Shown here: positions 1 through 9,083 of the stretch, one piece after another
How positions within the stretch are numbered: the stretch's first letter is position 1
Layout of the letters: every line of letters begins with the position of its first letter
Assembly: GCA_900112325.1 (NCBI GenBank)
Contig: FOLJ01000019.1
Coordinates: forward strand, 62,001-126,000
DNA length: 64,000 nt
Reading direction: 5' to 3'
Source: Micromonospora sediminimaris
GTDB taxonomy: Bacteria; Actinomycetota; Actinomycetes; Mycobacteriales; Micromonosporaceae
Made by a program: the position numbers and the translations under genes
The notes under the pieces: generated by a model
The model's database searches: none
Told to the model about the DNA's origin: nothing
Seen by the model: the letters and a program-made list of their open reading frames with translations, nothing else

Positions 1-150
1 ATCACGACGGGCACGTTACGCCCAACGATCAAGATTCCAGGGGTGCACCTCTGATTCCTGCTCACGTGCGCCTAGACTGGTCGGCGCGCGAGGGATCAGC
101 GGACGGCGGACCCAGGCCGAGCAGACGGCACGCGCAACCGGAGGTGCGCG

Positions 151-828
151 ATGGACGAGGTACTGGCCCGCAGCGGGATCTTCCAGGGTGTCGACCCGGA
201 GGCGGCCGAGGCGCTCGCCAAGGAGATGGAGACGATCGAGGTCCGCAAGGGCGAGGTCGTCTTCAACGAGGGCGAGCCCGGCGACAGTCTCTACATCCTG
301 CTGTCCGGCAAGATCAAGGTTGGCCGCCGGGCAGCGGACGGCCGGCAGAACCTGATCGCCGTGATGGGTCCGTCGGACATGGTCGGTGAGCTGTCGCTCT
401 TCGACCCGGGCCCGCGTACGGCGACCGCGACCGCGGTCACCGACAGCCGACTGGCCCGACTGCGTAAGCAGGCGCTGCGGCCGTGGCTGAACAACCGGCC
501 GGAGATCGCCGAGCAGTTGCTGCGGGTGCTGGCTCGCCGACTGCGCCGGACCAACGACGCTCTCGCGGATCTGATCTTCACCGACGTGCCCGGCCGAGTG
601 GCCAAGAACCTGCTCCAGATGGCGGGGCGCTTCGGCACCCGCGACGGCGGCGTGCTGCGGGTGACGCACGACCTGACCCAGGAGGAGATCGCCCAGCTCG
701 TCGGCGCCTCCCGGGAGACGGTCAACAAGGCTCTGGCGGATTTCGCCTCGCGCGGCTGGCTCCGGCTGGACGGCAAGAGCATCATCATCCTCGACCCGGA
801 GCGCCTGGCCCGCCGCGCCCGCGTCTGA
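151..828 (+). CDS. crp: Crp/Fnr-family transcriptional regulator (CRP/GlxR type)
   Basis: A 225-aa global regulator. The N-terminal cyclic-nucleotide-binding beta barrel spans about residues 10-115 (GEPGDSLYIL, then FDPGPRTATAT). A long dimer helix follows, then a C-terminal winged HTH around residues 165-210 (LTQEEIAQLVGASRETVNKAL). Length and motif order match M. tuberculosis CRP (Rv3676) and corynebacterial GlxR closely, so cAMP-responsive global control is the likely role. The ATG is preceded by GGAGG with good spacing, and a TAGACT -10-like box lies near 73-78. It stands alone; the hairpin at 855-916 follows it. In mycobacteria crp sits beside the MBL/RidA genes found here at 21-22.6 kb. 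Confidence 0.93.
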   Translation: MDEVLARSGIFQGVDPEAAEALAKEMETIEVRKGEVVFNEGEPGDSLYILLSGKIKVGRRAADGRQNLIAVMGPSDMVGELSLFDPGPRTATATAVTDSRLARLRKQALRPWLNNRPEIAEQLLRVLARRLRRTNDALADLIFTDVPGRVAKNLLQMAGRFGTRDGGVLRVTHDLTQEEIAQLVGASRETVNKALADFASRGWLRLDGKSIIILDPERLARRARV

Positions 829-854
829 TCCCCCGAAGCCCACGTAGCTGGGTG

Positions 855-916
855 TGCAACTTCAGGGTTGGTGCTGCCTGCCGCGCGCCTGGATGCAGCA
901 ACACCCTGAAGTTGCA
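855..916. repeat. Long imperfect palindrome downstream of crp
   Basis: The left arm starts TGCAACTTCAGGGT and the right arm ends ACCCTGAAGTTGCA; the complementarity continues inward to TGCTGC/GCAGCA around a roughly 17-nt loop. It lies in the crp-tetR gap, so it could terminate crp transcription. The arm composition resembles the other intergenic palindromes of this window rather than a compact GC terminator. Confidence 0.75.
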
Positions 917-958
917 CCATTGACGGCCTCGCACGGCGTGGGAGTGGTCCCTCAAAAA

Positions 959-995
959 AGTCAAGCTTGACTGTTTGTTTTTCGGGGGGCAGGCT
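959..995 (+). promoter_or_regulatory. Promoter and palindromic operator of the TetR gene
   Basis: AGTCAAGCTTGACT (959-972) is a perfect 14-bp palindrome. It overlaps a -35 box TTGACT (967-972). Seventeen nt later lies a -10 box CAGGCT (990-995), and the ATG begins 7 nt after that, so the transcript would be leaderless. A palindrome on the -35 just upstream of a TetR gene is the classic layout for autorepression. Confidence 0.7.
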
Positions 996-1002
996 TTCTC
1001 GC

Positions 1003-1623
1003 ATGTCCGCTGCATCGACGCGCGTCCCTCAGCAGGAGCGCAGCCGCGCCACCCGGGCCCGGCTGCTGGAGGCGACCGTCGACTGCCTGGTCGAGCACGG
1101 CTGGTCCGGCACCACCACCACGGTCGTGGCGTCGCGGGCCGGCGTCTCCCGGGGTGCCCAGCTGCACCACTACCCGACCCGCACCGCCCTGGTCACCGCC
1201 GCCGTCGGGCACCTCACCGAACGGCGGGCGGCCGAGTTGCGGGCCGAAGCCGACGCCCTGCCGGCCGGCGCCGACCGGCTGGACCGGGTGGTGGACCTGC
1301 TCGCCGCCGCTTTCACCGGCCCCCTCTTCGTCGCCGCCCTCGAACTCTGGGTGGCCGCCCGCACCGACGCCGAGCTGCGGGCCGCGCTGCTGCCCCTCGA
1401 AGCCCGGATCGGCCGGGAGATGCACCGACTGACGGTCGAGCTGCTCGGGGTGGACGAGCGGCGTCCCGGCGTCCGCGAGGCGGTGCAGGCCACCCTGGAC
1501 CTGCTGCGTGGGCTCGGCGTAGCCAACCTGCTCAGCGACGACTCGACCCGCCGGGCCGCGCTGCTGCACGCCTGGAAGGCCCAGTTGACGGCGCTGCTCA
1601 CCAGCGCGGAGATGGCACCCTGA
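1003..1623 (+). CDS. TetR-family transcriptional regulator
   Basis: A 206-aa repressor-type protein. The N-terminal HTH lies at about residues 14-60 (RLLEATVDCLVEHGW, then VVASRAGVSRGAQLHHY); the C-terminal all-helical ligand domain is not assignable by eye. The ATG at 1003 is preferred over the TTG at 967 because the latter lies inside the -35/operator, and a -10 box ends 7 nt before this ATG. It is the first gene of a co-directional run reaching 10270, so it probably controls the acyl-CoA genes, perhaps with an acyl-CoA ligand. That ligand is inferred from the neighbours only. Confidence 0.88.
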   Translation: MSAASTRVPQQERSRATRARLLEATVDCLVEHGWSGTTTTVVASRAGVSRGAQLHHYPTRTALVTAAVGHLTERRAAELRAEADALPAGADRLDRVVDLLAAAFTGPLFVAALELWVAARTDAELRAALLPLEARIGREMHRLTVELLGVDERRPGVREAVQATLDLLRGLGVANLLSDDSTRRAALLHAWKAQLTALLTSAEMAP

Positions 1624-1649
1624 CCGGCCCAACCCGCCCGGAGGCACCC

Positions 1650-2450
1650 ATGGTCGACCTGACCGCCCTGCTCACGGATCTGGCCACCGAGTCCGAGCAG
1701 CTCGACGCGCTCGTCGCGGCGCTGCCGCAGCAGGAGTGGGAGCGGCCCACCCCCGCGGCAGGCTGGACCATCGCCCACCAGATCGCCCACCTGGCCTGGA
1801 CGGATCACGTGGCCCGACTCGCCGCGACCGACGCCGACGCGTTCTACGCCTCGGTCACCGCCGCACCGGATCCGGCCCGGCTGGTCGACGACGGCGCGAT
1901 CGCCTTCCTCGCCCCGCCCGAGGTGCTGCTGGCCCGCTGGCGGGAGGGCCGTTCGGCGCTCGCGGCGGCCCTCGCCGCCGCCCCCGCCGGGGAGAAGCTG
2001 CCCTGGTACGGAACCCGCATGTCGCCGGCCTCGATGGTGACGGCCCGGATCATGGAGACGTGGGCGCACGGCGAGGACGTGGCCGAGGCGCTCGGCGTCA
2101 CCCGGCCCGCCACCGACCGGCTACGGCACGTCGCGTACCTCGGCTTCCGTACCGTCGGGCACAGCTTCGCCGCCCACGGCCGCGCGGTGCCCACGGCACC
2201 GGTCCGGGTGGAACTGGCGGCGCCCGGCGGCGATACCTGGGCCTTCGGTCCGGCGGACGCGGCGGACCGGGTGACCGGTCCGGCGCTCGACTTCTGCCTG
2301 CTGGTGACCCGACGCCGGCACCGCGCCGACACCGCGCTGGTCGCTACCGGGCCGGTCGCCGACGGGTGGTTGGACGTGGCCCAGGCATTCGCCGGCCCGC
2401 CCGGCACCGGCCGCCCGCCACGAACGGCGGCCTCGGGAGCCAAGCCATGA
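1650..2450 (+). CDS. TIGR03084-type metal-binding protein (maleylpyruvate isomerase N-terminal fold)
   Basis: A 266-aa protein of the mycothiol-dependent maleylpyruvate isomerase/DinB-like fold. The N-terminal helical bundle shows W-T-I-A-H-Q-I-A-H-L near residue 40 and TWAHGEDVAEAL near residue 135; these histidines and acidic residues are the expected divalent-metal site. TIGR03084 proteins are often encoded beside AtuA-like and acyl-CoA genes in actinobacteria, as here, but their reaction is not established. The start ATG follows GGAGG (1640-1644 region) and lies 26 nt after the TetR stop, so it is probably cotranscribed. Confidence 0.82.
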   Translation: MVDLTALLTDLATESEQLDALVAALPQQEWERPTPAAGWTIAHQIAHLAWTDHVARLAATDADAFYASVTAAPDPARLVDDGAIAFLAPPEVLLARWREGRSALAAALAAAPAGEKLPWYGTRMSPASMVTARIMETWAHGEDVAEALGVTRPATDRLRHVAYLGFRTVGHSFAAHGRAVPTAPVRVELAAPGGDTWAFGPADAADRVTGPALDFCLLVTRRRHRADTALVATGPVADGWLDVAQAFAGPPGTGRPPRTAASGAKP

Positions 2451-2493
2451 GCGCACGGTGGCACCGAGCAGCCGCGACCCCAGGGGGCTACCG

Positions 2494-4206
2494 ATGAGCG
2501 ACGTGCTGCGGATCGGCAACGCCTCCGGCTTCTACGGTGACCGGTTCTCCGCCTGGCGCGAGATGCTCGACGGCGGCGAGCTGGACGTGTTGACCGGCGA
2601 CTACCTGGCCGAGTTGACCATGCTCATCCTCGGTCGCGACCGGATGCGCGACCCCGACCTGGGTTACGCGAAGACGTTCCTCCGGCAGTTGGAGGGCTGC
2701 CTCGGCACCGCGCTCGACCGCCGGGTCACGCTGGTCACCAACGCGGGCGGGCTCAACCCGGCCGGCTTGGCCGCCGCGATCCGCGCTCTCGCCGACCGGC
2801 TCGGGCTCCCCGTCCGGATCGGGTACGTCGAGGGCGACGCCCTGGCCCGACCGGACGCGCTGACCGCGAACGCGTACCTCGGGGCGTTCGGTATCGCCGC
2901 CTGCCTCGACGCCGGGGCCGACGTGGTGGTGACCGGCCGGGTCACCGACGCCTCGCTGGTCGTGGGGCCGGCCATCGCCCGCTTCGGCTGGGGGCGTGGC
3001 GACCTCGACGCGCTGGCCGGGGCCACCGTCGCCGGGCACCTCATCGAATGCGGGGCGCAGGTCACCGGCGGCAACTTCAGCTTCTTCACGGAACTGCCCG
3101 ACGGTGGGCGCCGGCCGGGATTTCCGGTGGCCGAGCTGCGTAGGGACGGCTCGGCGGTGATCACGAAGCATCCCGGCACCGGCGGCGCGGTCACCGTCGA
3201 GACGGTCACCGCCCAGTTGTTGTACGAGGTGGGTGGGCCGGCGTACCTGGGCCCGGACGTGGTGACCCGGCTCGACTCGGTCCGACTGAGCCAGGACGGC
3301 CCGGACCGGGTTCTCGTCAGCGGTGCCCGGGGCACGCCGCCGCCGGAGACGCTGAAGGTGGGCGTCAACAACCTCGGTGGTTTCCGCAACTCCATGACGT
3401 TCGTGCTCTGCGGGCTGGACATCCCGGCCAAGGCGGCCCTGGTACGGGAGCAGTTGACGGAGGCGGTCGGCCCGGACGGGTTGGAGTTCACGCTGGCTCG
3501 CACCGATCACCCCGACGCCGCCGACACCGAGACGGCCAGCGCCCTGCTCCACGTACACCTGCGCGACGGTGACCGGGCGCGGGCCGGGCGGGCGTTCTCG
3601 GCGGCGGCGGTCGAGCTGGCCCTGGCCTCCTACCCGGGCTGCACCCTGACCACCCTGCCCGGCGACGCCACCCCGTACGGCGTGTTCACCGCCGACGTCG
3701 TGGCGCAGGGCGAGGTCGCTCACGTCGCCGTGCTGCCCGACGGCACCCGGCTGCCGATCGACCCGCCGTCGGTGACCGGGACGGTAACCGACGGGCCGAC
3801 GTCCGAGCTGGGCGAGCCGGCAGCGGTGGGTCCGAGCCGACGGGCGGCGCTGGGTGAGGTGGTGGGTGCCCGGTCGGGTGACAAGGGCGGCGACGCGAAC
3901 CTGGGCGTCTGGGCGCGTACCGACGCGACCTGGGCCTGGTTGCGTGGCTGGCTCACCGTGGCCCGGCTGACGGAGCTGCTGCCGGAGACCGCTCCGTTGA
4001 CCGTCGAGCGGTACGAACTGCCGAATCTGCGTGCCGTCAACTTCGTGATCCGCGGGCTGCTCGGAGCCGGGGTGGCCGCCTCCACCCGGTTCGACCCGCA
4101 GGCCAAGGCTCTCGGCGAGCTGCTCCGCTCCCGGATCGTCGACCTGCCGGTCGAGCCGGCGACCGGCGACGCCCCGGCACCGGTCGGCGGGGAGGTACGG
4201 CCGTGA
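2494..4206 (+). CDS. AtuA-like acyclic terpene utilization family protein (DUF1446)
   Basis: A 570-aa homologue of the AtuA/DUF1446 family. Features include the N-terminal IGNASGFYGDR, a glycine-rich NAGGLNPAGLA segment near residue 85, VVVTGRVTDASL near 150 and a C-terminal region containing GARSGDKGGDANLG near 460. In Pseudomonas AtuA belongs to the citronellol/geraniol (Atu) pathway, but its enzymatic step is unknown. The ATG follows CAGGGGG; the stop overlaps the next GTG (GTGA), implying translational coupling. Its company (carboxylase plus dehydrogenases) fits degradation of a branched or isoprenoid acyl-CoA. Confidence 0.85.
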   Translation: MSDVLRIGNASGFYGDRFSAWREMLDGGELDVLTGDYLAELTMLILGRDRMRDPDLGYAKTFLRQLEGCLGTALDRRVTLVTNAGGLNPAGLAAAIRALADRLGLPVRIGYVEGDALARPDALTANAYLGAFGIAACLDAGADVVVTGRVTDASLVVGPAIARFGWGRGDLDALAGATVAGHLIECGAQVTGGNFSFFTELPDGGRRPGFPVAELRRDGSAVITKHPGTGGAVTVETVTAQLLYEVGGPAYLGPDVVTRLDSVRLSQDGPDRVLVSGARGTPPPETLKVGVNNLGGFRNSMTFVLCGLDIPAKAALVREQLTEAVGPDGLEFTLARTDHPDAADTETASALLHVHLRDGDRARAGRAFSAAAVELALASYPGCTLTTLPGDATPYGVFTADVVAQGEVAHVAVLPDGTRLPIDPPSVTGTVTDGPTSELGEPAAVGPSRRAALGEVVGARSGDKGGDANLGVWARTDATWAWLRGWLTVARLTELLPETAPLTVERYELPNLRAVNFVIRGLLGAGVAASTRFDPQAKALGELLRSRIVDLPVEPATGDAPAPVGGEVRP

Positions 4207-5414
4207 CCATAGTGGACACTCCGGAGCGGCGGCAGCTGCGGGAGCTGACCCGCGCCTTCGTCACCCGGGAGGTGCTGCCGCACCTGGCCGACTGGGAGCG
4301 GGCCGGCGAGGTACCCCGCGAGTTGCACGTGACCGCCGCGAAAATCGGCCTGCTCGGCATCGGCTTCACCGAGGCGGTCGGCGGCAGCGGCGGTGACCTG
4401 CTCGACTCGATCCTGGTCACCGAGGAGATCATCCGTTCGGGAGGCTCGTCGGGGTTGGTGGCTGCCCTCTTCACGCACGGCATCGCGCTGCCGCACATGG
4501 TCGCCGCGGCCGGTGCCCGGTCGGGCGGCAAGCTCCCCAGACCGCCCGGCGACGCCGTCGAACGCGTTGACCCGGCGGGCCGGGAGCACGACCTGATCGA
4601 CAGGTACGTCCGGCCGACGCTGGCCGGTTCGATGATCGGCGCGCTGGCCATCACCGAACCCGACACCGGCTCGGACGTCGCGGGCATCCGCACCCACGCC
4701 CGCCTCGACGGCGACCACTACGTGGTCAACGGCGCGAAGACCTACATCACCAGCGGAGTCCGGGCGGACTTCGTGACGACCGCGGTCTGCACCGGAGTGC
4801 CGGGCAGCGGAGCGCTGAGCCTGCTGGTCATCGACAAGGGCACCCCCGGCTTCACCGTCGGGCGACGGCTGGAGAAGCTCGGCTGGCACTGCTCGGACAC
4901 CGCCGAACTCTCCTTCGTCGACGTACGCGTGCCGGTGGCGAACCGGATCGGCGAGGAGGACACCGGCTTCCTCGCGATCATGCAGCAGTTCGCGGCCGAA
5001 CGTCTCTCCCTGGCCACCCAGGCGTACGCCATCGCGCAGCGCTGCGTCGAGCTGGCCGCCACCTGGTGTCGCGACCGGTCCACCTTCGGCCGGCCGTTGG
5101 CGAGCCGGCAGCTGGTCCGGCACCGGCTGGCCGAGATGCACACCCGGGCCGAGGCGGCGCGGGCGTACGTGCACCAGGTGGCCGCCCGGGTGGCCGCAGG
5201 TGAGCCGGTGGTGACGGAGGTGGCGATGGCGAAGAACGTGGCGGTCGAGGCCGCCGACCGGGTCGTGGACCAGGCCCTGCAATTGCACGGCGGCTTCGGC
5301 TACCTGCGGGACGCCGAGGTGGAGCGGCACTACCGGGACGCCCGCATCCTCGGCATCGGCGGTGGCACCACCGAGATCATGAACGAGATCATCGCGAAGG
5401 GCATCGGCCTGTGA
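4203..5414 (+). CDS. Acyl-CoA dehydrogenase (IVD/LCAD-like catalytic arrangement)
   Basis: A 403-aa FAD-dependent acyl-CoA dehydrogenase. AITEPDTGSDVAG near residue 150 is the N-terminal flavin/substrate motif and LHGGFGYLRD near 362 the C-terminal signature. The usual catalytic Glu of MCAD-type enzymes is replaced by Gly (GGGTTEIM, about residue 387), while a Glu is present in FAAERLS (about residue 266). That is the alternative position used by isovaleryl- and long-chain enzymes. A roughly 25-residue polar insert (ARSGGKLPRPP onward, 4530-4605) lengthens the protein relative to typical ~380-aa members. It overlaps both neighbours by 4 nt. Confidence 0.9.
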   Translation: MTIVDTPERRQLRELTRAFVTREVLPHLADWERAGEVPRELHVTAAKIGLLGIGFTEAVGGSGGDLLDSILVTEEIIRSGGSSGLVAALFTHGIALPHMVAAAGARSGGKLPRPPGDAVERVDPAGREHDLIDRYVRPTLAGSMIGALAITEPDTGSDVAGIRTHARLDGDHYVVNGAKTYITSGVRADFVTTAVCTGVPGSGALSLLVIDKGTPGFTVGRRLEKLGWHCSDTAELSFVDVRVPVANRIGEEDTGFLAIMQQFAAERLSLATQAYAIAQRCVELAATWCRDRSTFGRPLASRQLVRHRLAEMHTRAEAARAYVHQVAARVAAGEPVVTEVAMAKNVAVEAADRVVDQALQLHGGFGYLRDAEVERHYRDARILGIGGGTTEIMNEIIAKGIGL

Positions 5415-7012
5415 GCACACTCGACACCGCGATCGACAGGTCCACGCCGGCTTTCCGGGCCAATCGGGACGCGCTGCTGGAACGTCTCGCCGAGCTGGAC
5501 GCGGCGCTCGACCAGGCCCGGGCCGGCGGTGGCGAGAAGTACGTGGCCCGGCACCACAAGCGCGGCAAGCTGCTCCCCCGCGAACGCATCGAGCTGCTGC
5601 TGGACCAGGACAGCCCCTTCCTCGAACTGTCACCGGTAGCCGCGTTCGGCACGGACTTCCCGGTGGGGGCCAGCGTGGTGACCGGGATCGGCGTGGTCGA
5701 GGGGGTCGAGTGCCTGGTCGTCGCCAACGATCCGACGGTACGCGGCGGCGCGGTGAACCCCTGGTCGCTTGCGAAGACCCGGCGGGCCGGCGAGATCGCC
5801 CTGGCCAACCGGCTGCCGATGGTGAACCTGGTCGAGTCGGCCGGCGCGGACCTGCCCACCCAGGCGGAGATCTTCATTCCGGGCGGCCGGGTGTTCCGCG
5901 ACCTGACCCGGCTCTCGGCCGAGCGGATCCCCACGGTCAGCGTGGTCTTCGGCAACGCCACCGCCGGTGGTGCGTACGTGCCCGGGATGTCCGACTACAC
6001 GATCATGATCCGGGACCGTTCGCAGGTCTACCTGGCCGGGCCGCCGCTGGTGAAGATGGCCACCGGCGAGGACGCCGACGACGAGTCGTTGGGTGGCGCC
6101 GCCATGCACGCCACGAAGTCCGGTCTGGCCGACTTCCTCGCCGCCGACGAGCGCGACGGCATCCGGCTGGCCCGACAGTGCGTACGCCGGCTCAACTGGC
6201 GCAAGCGGGGTCCGGCACCGCGCAACCCGATGCCGCAACCACCGAAGTACGACCCGGAGGAACTGCTCGGCATCACCAGCGCCGACCTCAAGGTGCCGTT
6301 CGACCCGCGTGAGGTGCTCGCCCGGGTGCTCGACGGCAGCGAGTTCGACGAGTTCAAGCCGGCCTACGGCACCGCGCTTGTCACCGGCTGGGGTGAGCTG
6401 CACGGGTACCCGGTCGGTGTGCTGGCCAACGCCCGGGGCGTGCTGTTCAGCGAGGAGGCGCAGAAGGCGACACAGTTCATCCAGCTCGCCAACGCCGCCG
6501 ACACGCCGCTGATCTTCCTTCAGAACACCACCGGCTACATGGTCGGCACCGAGTACGAACAACGCGGCATCATCAAGCACGGCGCCCTGATGATCAACGC
6601 GGTGTCGAACTCGACGGTGCCGCATCTGACGGTGAACCTGGGTGCCTCGTACGGCGCCGGCAACTACGGCATGTGTGGCCGGGCGTACGAGCCGAGGTTC
6701 CTGTTCACCTGGCCGAACGCCAAGTCGGCGGTGATGGGCCCGGCGCAGTTGGCCGGGGTGCTGTCCATCGTGGCCCGGCAGGCCGCCGCGGCCCGGGGTC
6801 GCGAGTTCGACGAGGACTCCGACGCGGCGATGCGGATGATGGTCGAGCAGCAGATCGAGTCCCAGTCCGGCGCGCTGTTCCTGTCGGGCCGCCTCTACGA
6901 CGACGGGGTGATCGACCCCCGGGACACCCGTACCGTCCTCGGCCTGTGTCTGTCGGCCATCCACAGCGGACCGGTGAAGGGCGCCGACGGCTTCGGCATT
7001 TTCCGGATGTGA
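5411..7012 (+). CDS. Acyl-CoA carboxylase beta (carboxyltransferase) subunit
   Basis: A 533-aa carboxyltransferase of the propionyl/methylcrotonyl/geranyl-CoA carboxylase family, with duplicated crotonase folds. The N half carries RGKLLPRERIELLLD, GNATAGGAYVPGMSDY and DESLGGAAMHA; the C half carries NTTGYMVG and NLGASYGAGNYGMCGRAY. Length and GASYGAGNYGM match methylcrotonyl-CoA/geranyl-CoA carboxylase beta subunits better than propionyl-CoA carboxylase. It transfers carboxybiotin CO2 from the alpha subunit encoded next. Start GTG overlaps the preceding dehydrogenase by 4 nt. Confidence 0.92.
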   Translation: MSTLDTAIDRSTPAFRANRDALLERLAELDAALDQARAGGGEKYVARHHKRGKLLPRERIELLLDQDSPFLELSPVAAFGTDFPVGASVVTGIGVVEGVECLVVANDPTVRGGAVNPWSLAKTRRAGEIALANRLPMVNLVESAGADLPTQAEIFIPGGRVFRDLTRLSAERIPTVSVVFGNATAGGAYVPGMSDYTIMIRDRSQVYLAGPPLVKMATGEDADDESLGGAAMHATKSGLADFLAADERDGIRLARQCVRRLNWRKRGPAPRNPMPQPPKYDPEELLGITSADLKVPFDPREVLARVLDGSEFDEFKPAYGTALVTGWGELHGYPVGVLANARGVLFSEEAQKATQFIQLANAADTPLIFLQNTTGYMVGTEYEQRGIIKHGALMINAVSNSTVPHLTVNLGASYGAGNYGMCGRAYEPRFLFTWPNAKSAVMGPAQLAGVLSIVARQAAAARGREFDEDSDAAMRMMVEQQIESQSGALFLSGRLYDDGVIDPRDTRTVLGLCLSAIHSGPVKGADGFGIFRM

Positions 7013-7070
7013 GCGCGAGGAACGCAGCGAAGCGGAGTCCCGCAGTCGCGAACGAAAGGAGGCACGGCAG
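7013..7070 (+). promoter_or_regulatory. Intercistronic spacer with strong RBS before the alpha subunit
   Basis: This is the only real gap inside the acyl-CoA operon. It ends AAAGGAGGCACGGCAG before the ATG, an unusually strong Shine-Dalgarno. The upstream part is made of near-repeats (GCGAGGAACG, GCGAAGCGGAG, GTCGCGAACGAA). No promoter or terminator was recognised. Confidence 0.5.
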
Positions 7071-9083
7071 ATGATTCGCAAGCTGCTGGTCGCGAACCGG
7101 GGGGAGATCGCCCGCCGGGTCTTCGCCACCTGTCGGACCCTCGGGATCGAGACGGTCGCCGTGCACTCCGACGCGGACGTCGACGCGCCCTTCGTCACCG
7201 AGGCCGACCAGGCCGTCCGGCTGCCCGGAAACACCGCTGCCGAGACGTACCTGCGGATCGACCTGATCCTGGACGCGGCCCGCCGCTGCGGTGCGGACGC
7301 CGTCCATCCCGGCTACGGCTTCCTCGCCGAGAACGCCGAGTTCGCCACGGCGGTCGCCGACGCGGGCCTGACCTGGGTCGGTCCGCCGGCCAAGGCGATC
7401 GCCGCGATGGGCGACAAGCTGGCCGCCAAGGCGCTGCTCGCCGAGGCCGGCGTACCGATGCTGCCCACCTGGACCGACCCGGCGCAGGTGACGAGTTTCC
7501 CGGTGCTGGTGAAGGCGTCCGCCGGGGGCGGCGGGCGCGGCATGCGGGTGGTCCGCGACGCCGACGGGCTCGCCGAGGCCGTCGAAGGCGCGCGCCGCGA
7601 GGCGGCGGCGGCGTTCGGCGACGGCACGGTCTTCATCGAGCGGTACGTCGAGCGTGGCCGGCACGTCGAGGTGCAGATCTTCGGCGACAGCTTCGGCGCT
7701 GTGGTGGCGCTGGGCGTGCGGGACTGCTCGATCCAGCGCCGGCACCAGAAGGTCGTCGAAGAGGCGCCCGGCGTTCTTGGCGACGAGGCGCGGGAGCGGC
7801 TGCACGAGGCGGCGGTGGCCGCCGGACGGGCGGTCGAATACGTGGGCGCCGGCACTGTCGAGTTCCTGCTCGCGCCCGACGGGGAGATCCACTTCCTGGA
7901 GATGAACACCCGCCTCCAGGTCGAGCACCCGGTAACCGAGCTGACCACCGGACTGGACCTGGTTCGGCTGCAACTTCTGGTCGCCGAGGGCGGGGCGTTG
8001 CCGCTGGCCGCGACACCGGCGGCCACCGGACACGCGATCGAGGTACGCCTCTGTGCCGAGGAACCAGCGCACGGCTACCGACCGGCGACCGGCACCCTGC
8101 ACCGGTTCGCCCTGCCCGGCGTGGCGGCCGAGTTCGGGCCCCTTGCCGCACCCGGGCTGCGGCTGGACTCCGGCGTGGTCGACGGGTCGGCGGTGAGCAT
8201 CCACTACGACTCGATGCTCGCCAAGGTGATCGCCTGGGCGCCAACCCGGGCGGAGGCGGCCCGTGCCCTGGCCGGCGCGCTGGCCAGGGCGGAGTTGCAC
8301 GGTGTGGCCACCAACCGGGACCTGCTGGTCCACGTCCTGCGTAGCCCACAGTTCGCTGCCGTCGACATCGACACCGGTTTCCTGGACCGGCATCCGGAGG
8401 TCTTCGCCGCGCTGCTGCCCGCCGAACAGCACCCCCTGGTCGCGTTGGCCGCTGCGCTGGCCTCGGCCGCCGCTCGCCGGGCTGCCGCGACGGTGCTGGC
8501 CGGGCTGCCCTCGGGATGGCGCAACGTGCCCGCCTTCCCGCAGGTCACCCGCTTCGCTGCCGCTGATGGGGACGAAATCGAGATCCGCTACCGGCTGGAC
8601 CGCGCCGGCCGGCTCACCGAGTGGACGACGTCGCCTGCGGGCTCGGGATCAGCGACCTCCACCGCCGGCGGCGAGCCGACCGTGAGCCTGGTCGAGGCGT
8701 ACCCGGAACGGGTCGTGCTCGATGTCGACGGGGTGCGGCGGGTCTACCGGGTACGCCGGGTGGGGTCGGAGGTCTTCGTGGACGGTCCGGACGGGGCGGC
8801 GGGCCTGACCGAGCTGCCGCGTTTTCCGCTGCCCACCGCGGAGCTGGCCGCCGGGTCGTTGCTCGCGCCGCTGCCCGGCGCGGTGGCGCGGGTGCACGTC
8901 GAGGTCGGTCAGCGGGTCGCCGCCGGTGACCTGCTGCTGACCCTGGAAGCGATGAAGCTGGAACACCCCGTGCTCGCCCCCACCGCTGGTGTGGTCACCG
9001 AGCTGCCGGTACCGGCCGGCGGTCAGGTGGACACCGACGCCGTGCTGGCCGTGGTCACCCCCGATGAGGAGTCGCCGTCATGA
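7071..9083 (+). CDS. Acyl-CoA carboxylase alpha subunit (biotin carboxylase + biotin carrier)
   Basis: A 670-aa biotinylated subunit. The biotin carboxylase N-domain begins KLLVANRGEIARRVF; the ATP-grasp glycine loop is KASAGGGGRGMRVV near residue 150; the catalytic region holds EMNTRLQVEHPVTE near 280. The C-terminal carrier domain has the biotinylation site LEAMKLEH with Lys at about residue 629. This full length is typical of MccA/AtuF-type alpha subunits. It should pair with the beta subunit at 5411-7012 to carboxylate a branched enoyl-CoA such as 3-methylcrotonyl- or geranyl-CoA. The stop overlaps the next ATG. Confidence 0.93.
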   Translation: MIRKLLVANRGEIARRVFATCRTLGIETVAVHSDADVDAPFVTEADQAVRLPGNTAAETYLRIDLILDAARRCGADAVHPGYGFLAENAEFATAVADAGLTWVGPPAKAIAAMGDKLAAKALLAEAGVPMLPTWTDPAQVTSFPVLVKASAGGGGRGMRVVRDADGLAEAVEGARREAAAAFGDGTVFIERYVERGRHVEVQIFGDSFGAVVALGVRDCSIQRRHQKVVEEAPGVLGDEARERLHEAAVAAGRAVEYVGAGTVEFLLAPDGEIHFLEMNTRLQVEHPVTELTTGLDLVRLQLLVAEGGALPLAATPAATGHAIEVRLCAEEPAHGYRPATGTLHRFALPGVAAEFGPLAAPGLRLDSGVVDGSAVSIHYDSMLAKVIAWAPTRAEAARALAGALARAELHGVATNRDLLVHVLRSPQFAAVDIDTGFLDRHPEVFAALLPAEQHPLVALAAALASAAARRAAATVLAGLPSGWRNVPAFPQVTRFAAADGDEIEIRYRLDRAGRLTEWTTSPAGSGSATSTAGGEPTVSLVEAYPERVVLDVDGVRRVYRVRRVGSEVFVDGPDGAAGLTELPRFPLPTAELAAGSLLAPLPGAVARVHVEVGQRVAAGDLLLTLEAMKLEHPVLAPTAGVVTELPVPAGGQVDTDAVLAVVTPDEESPS

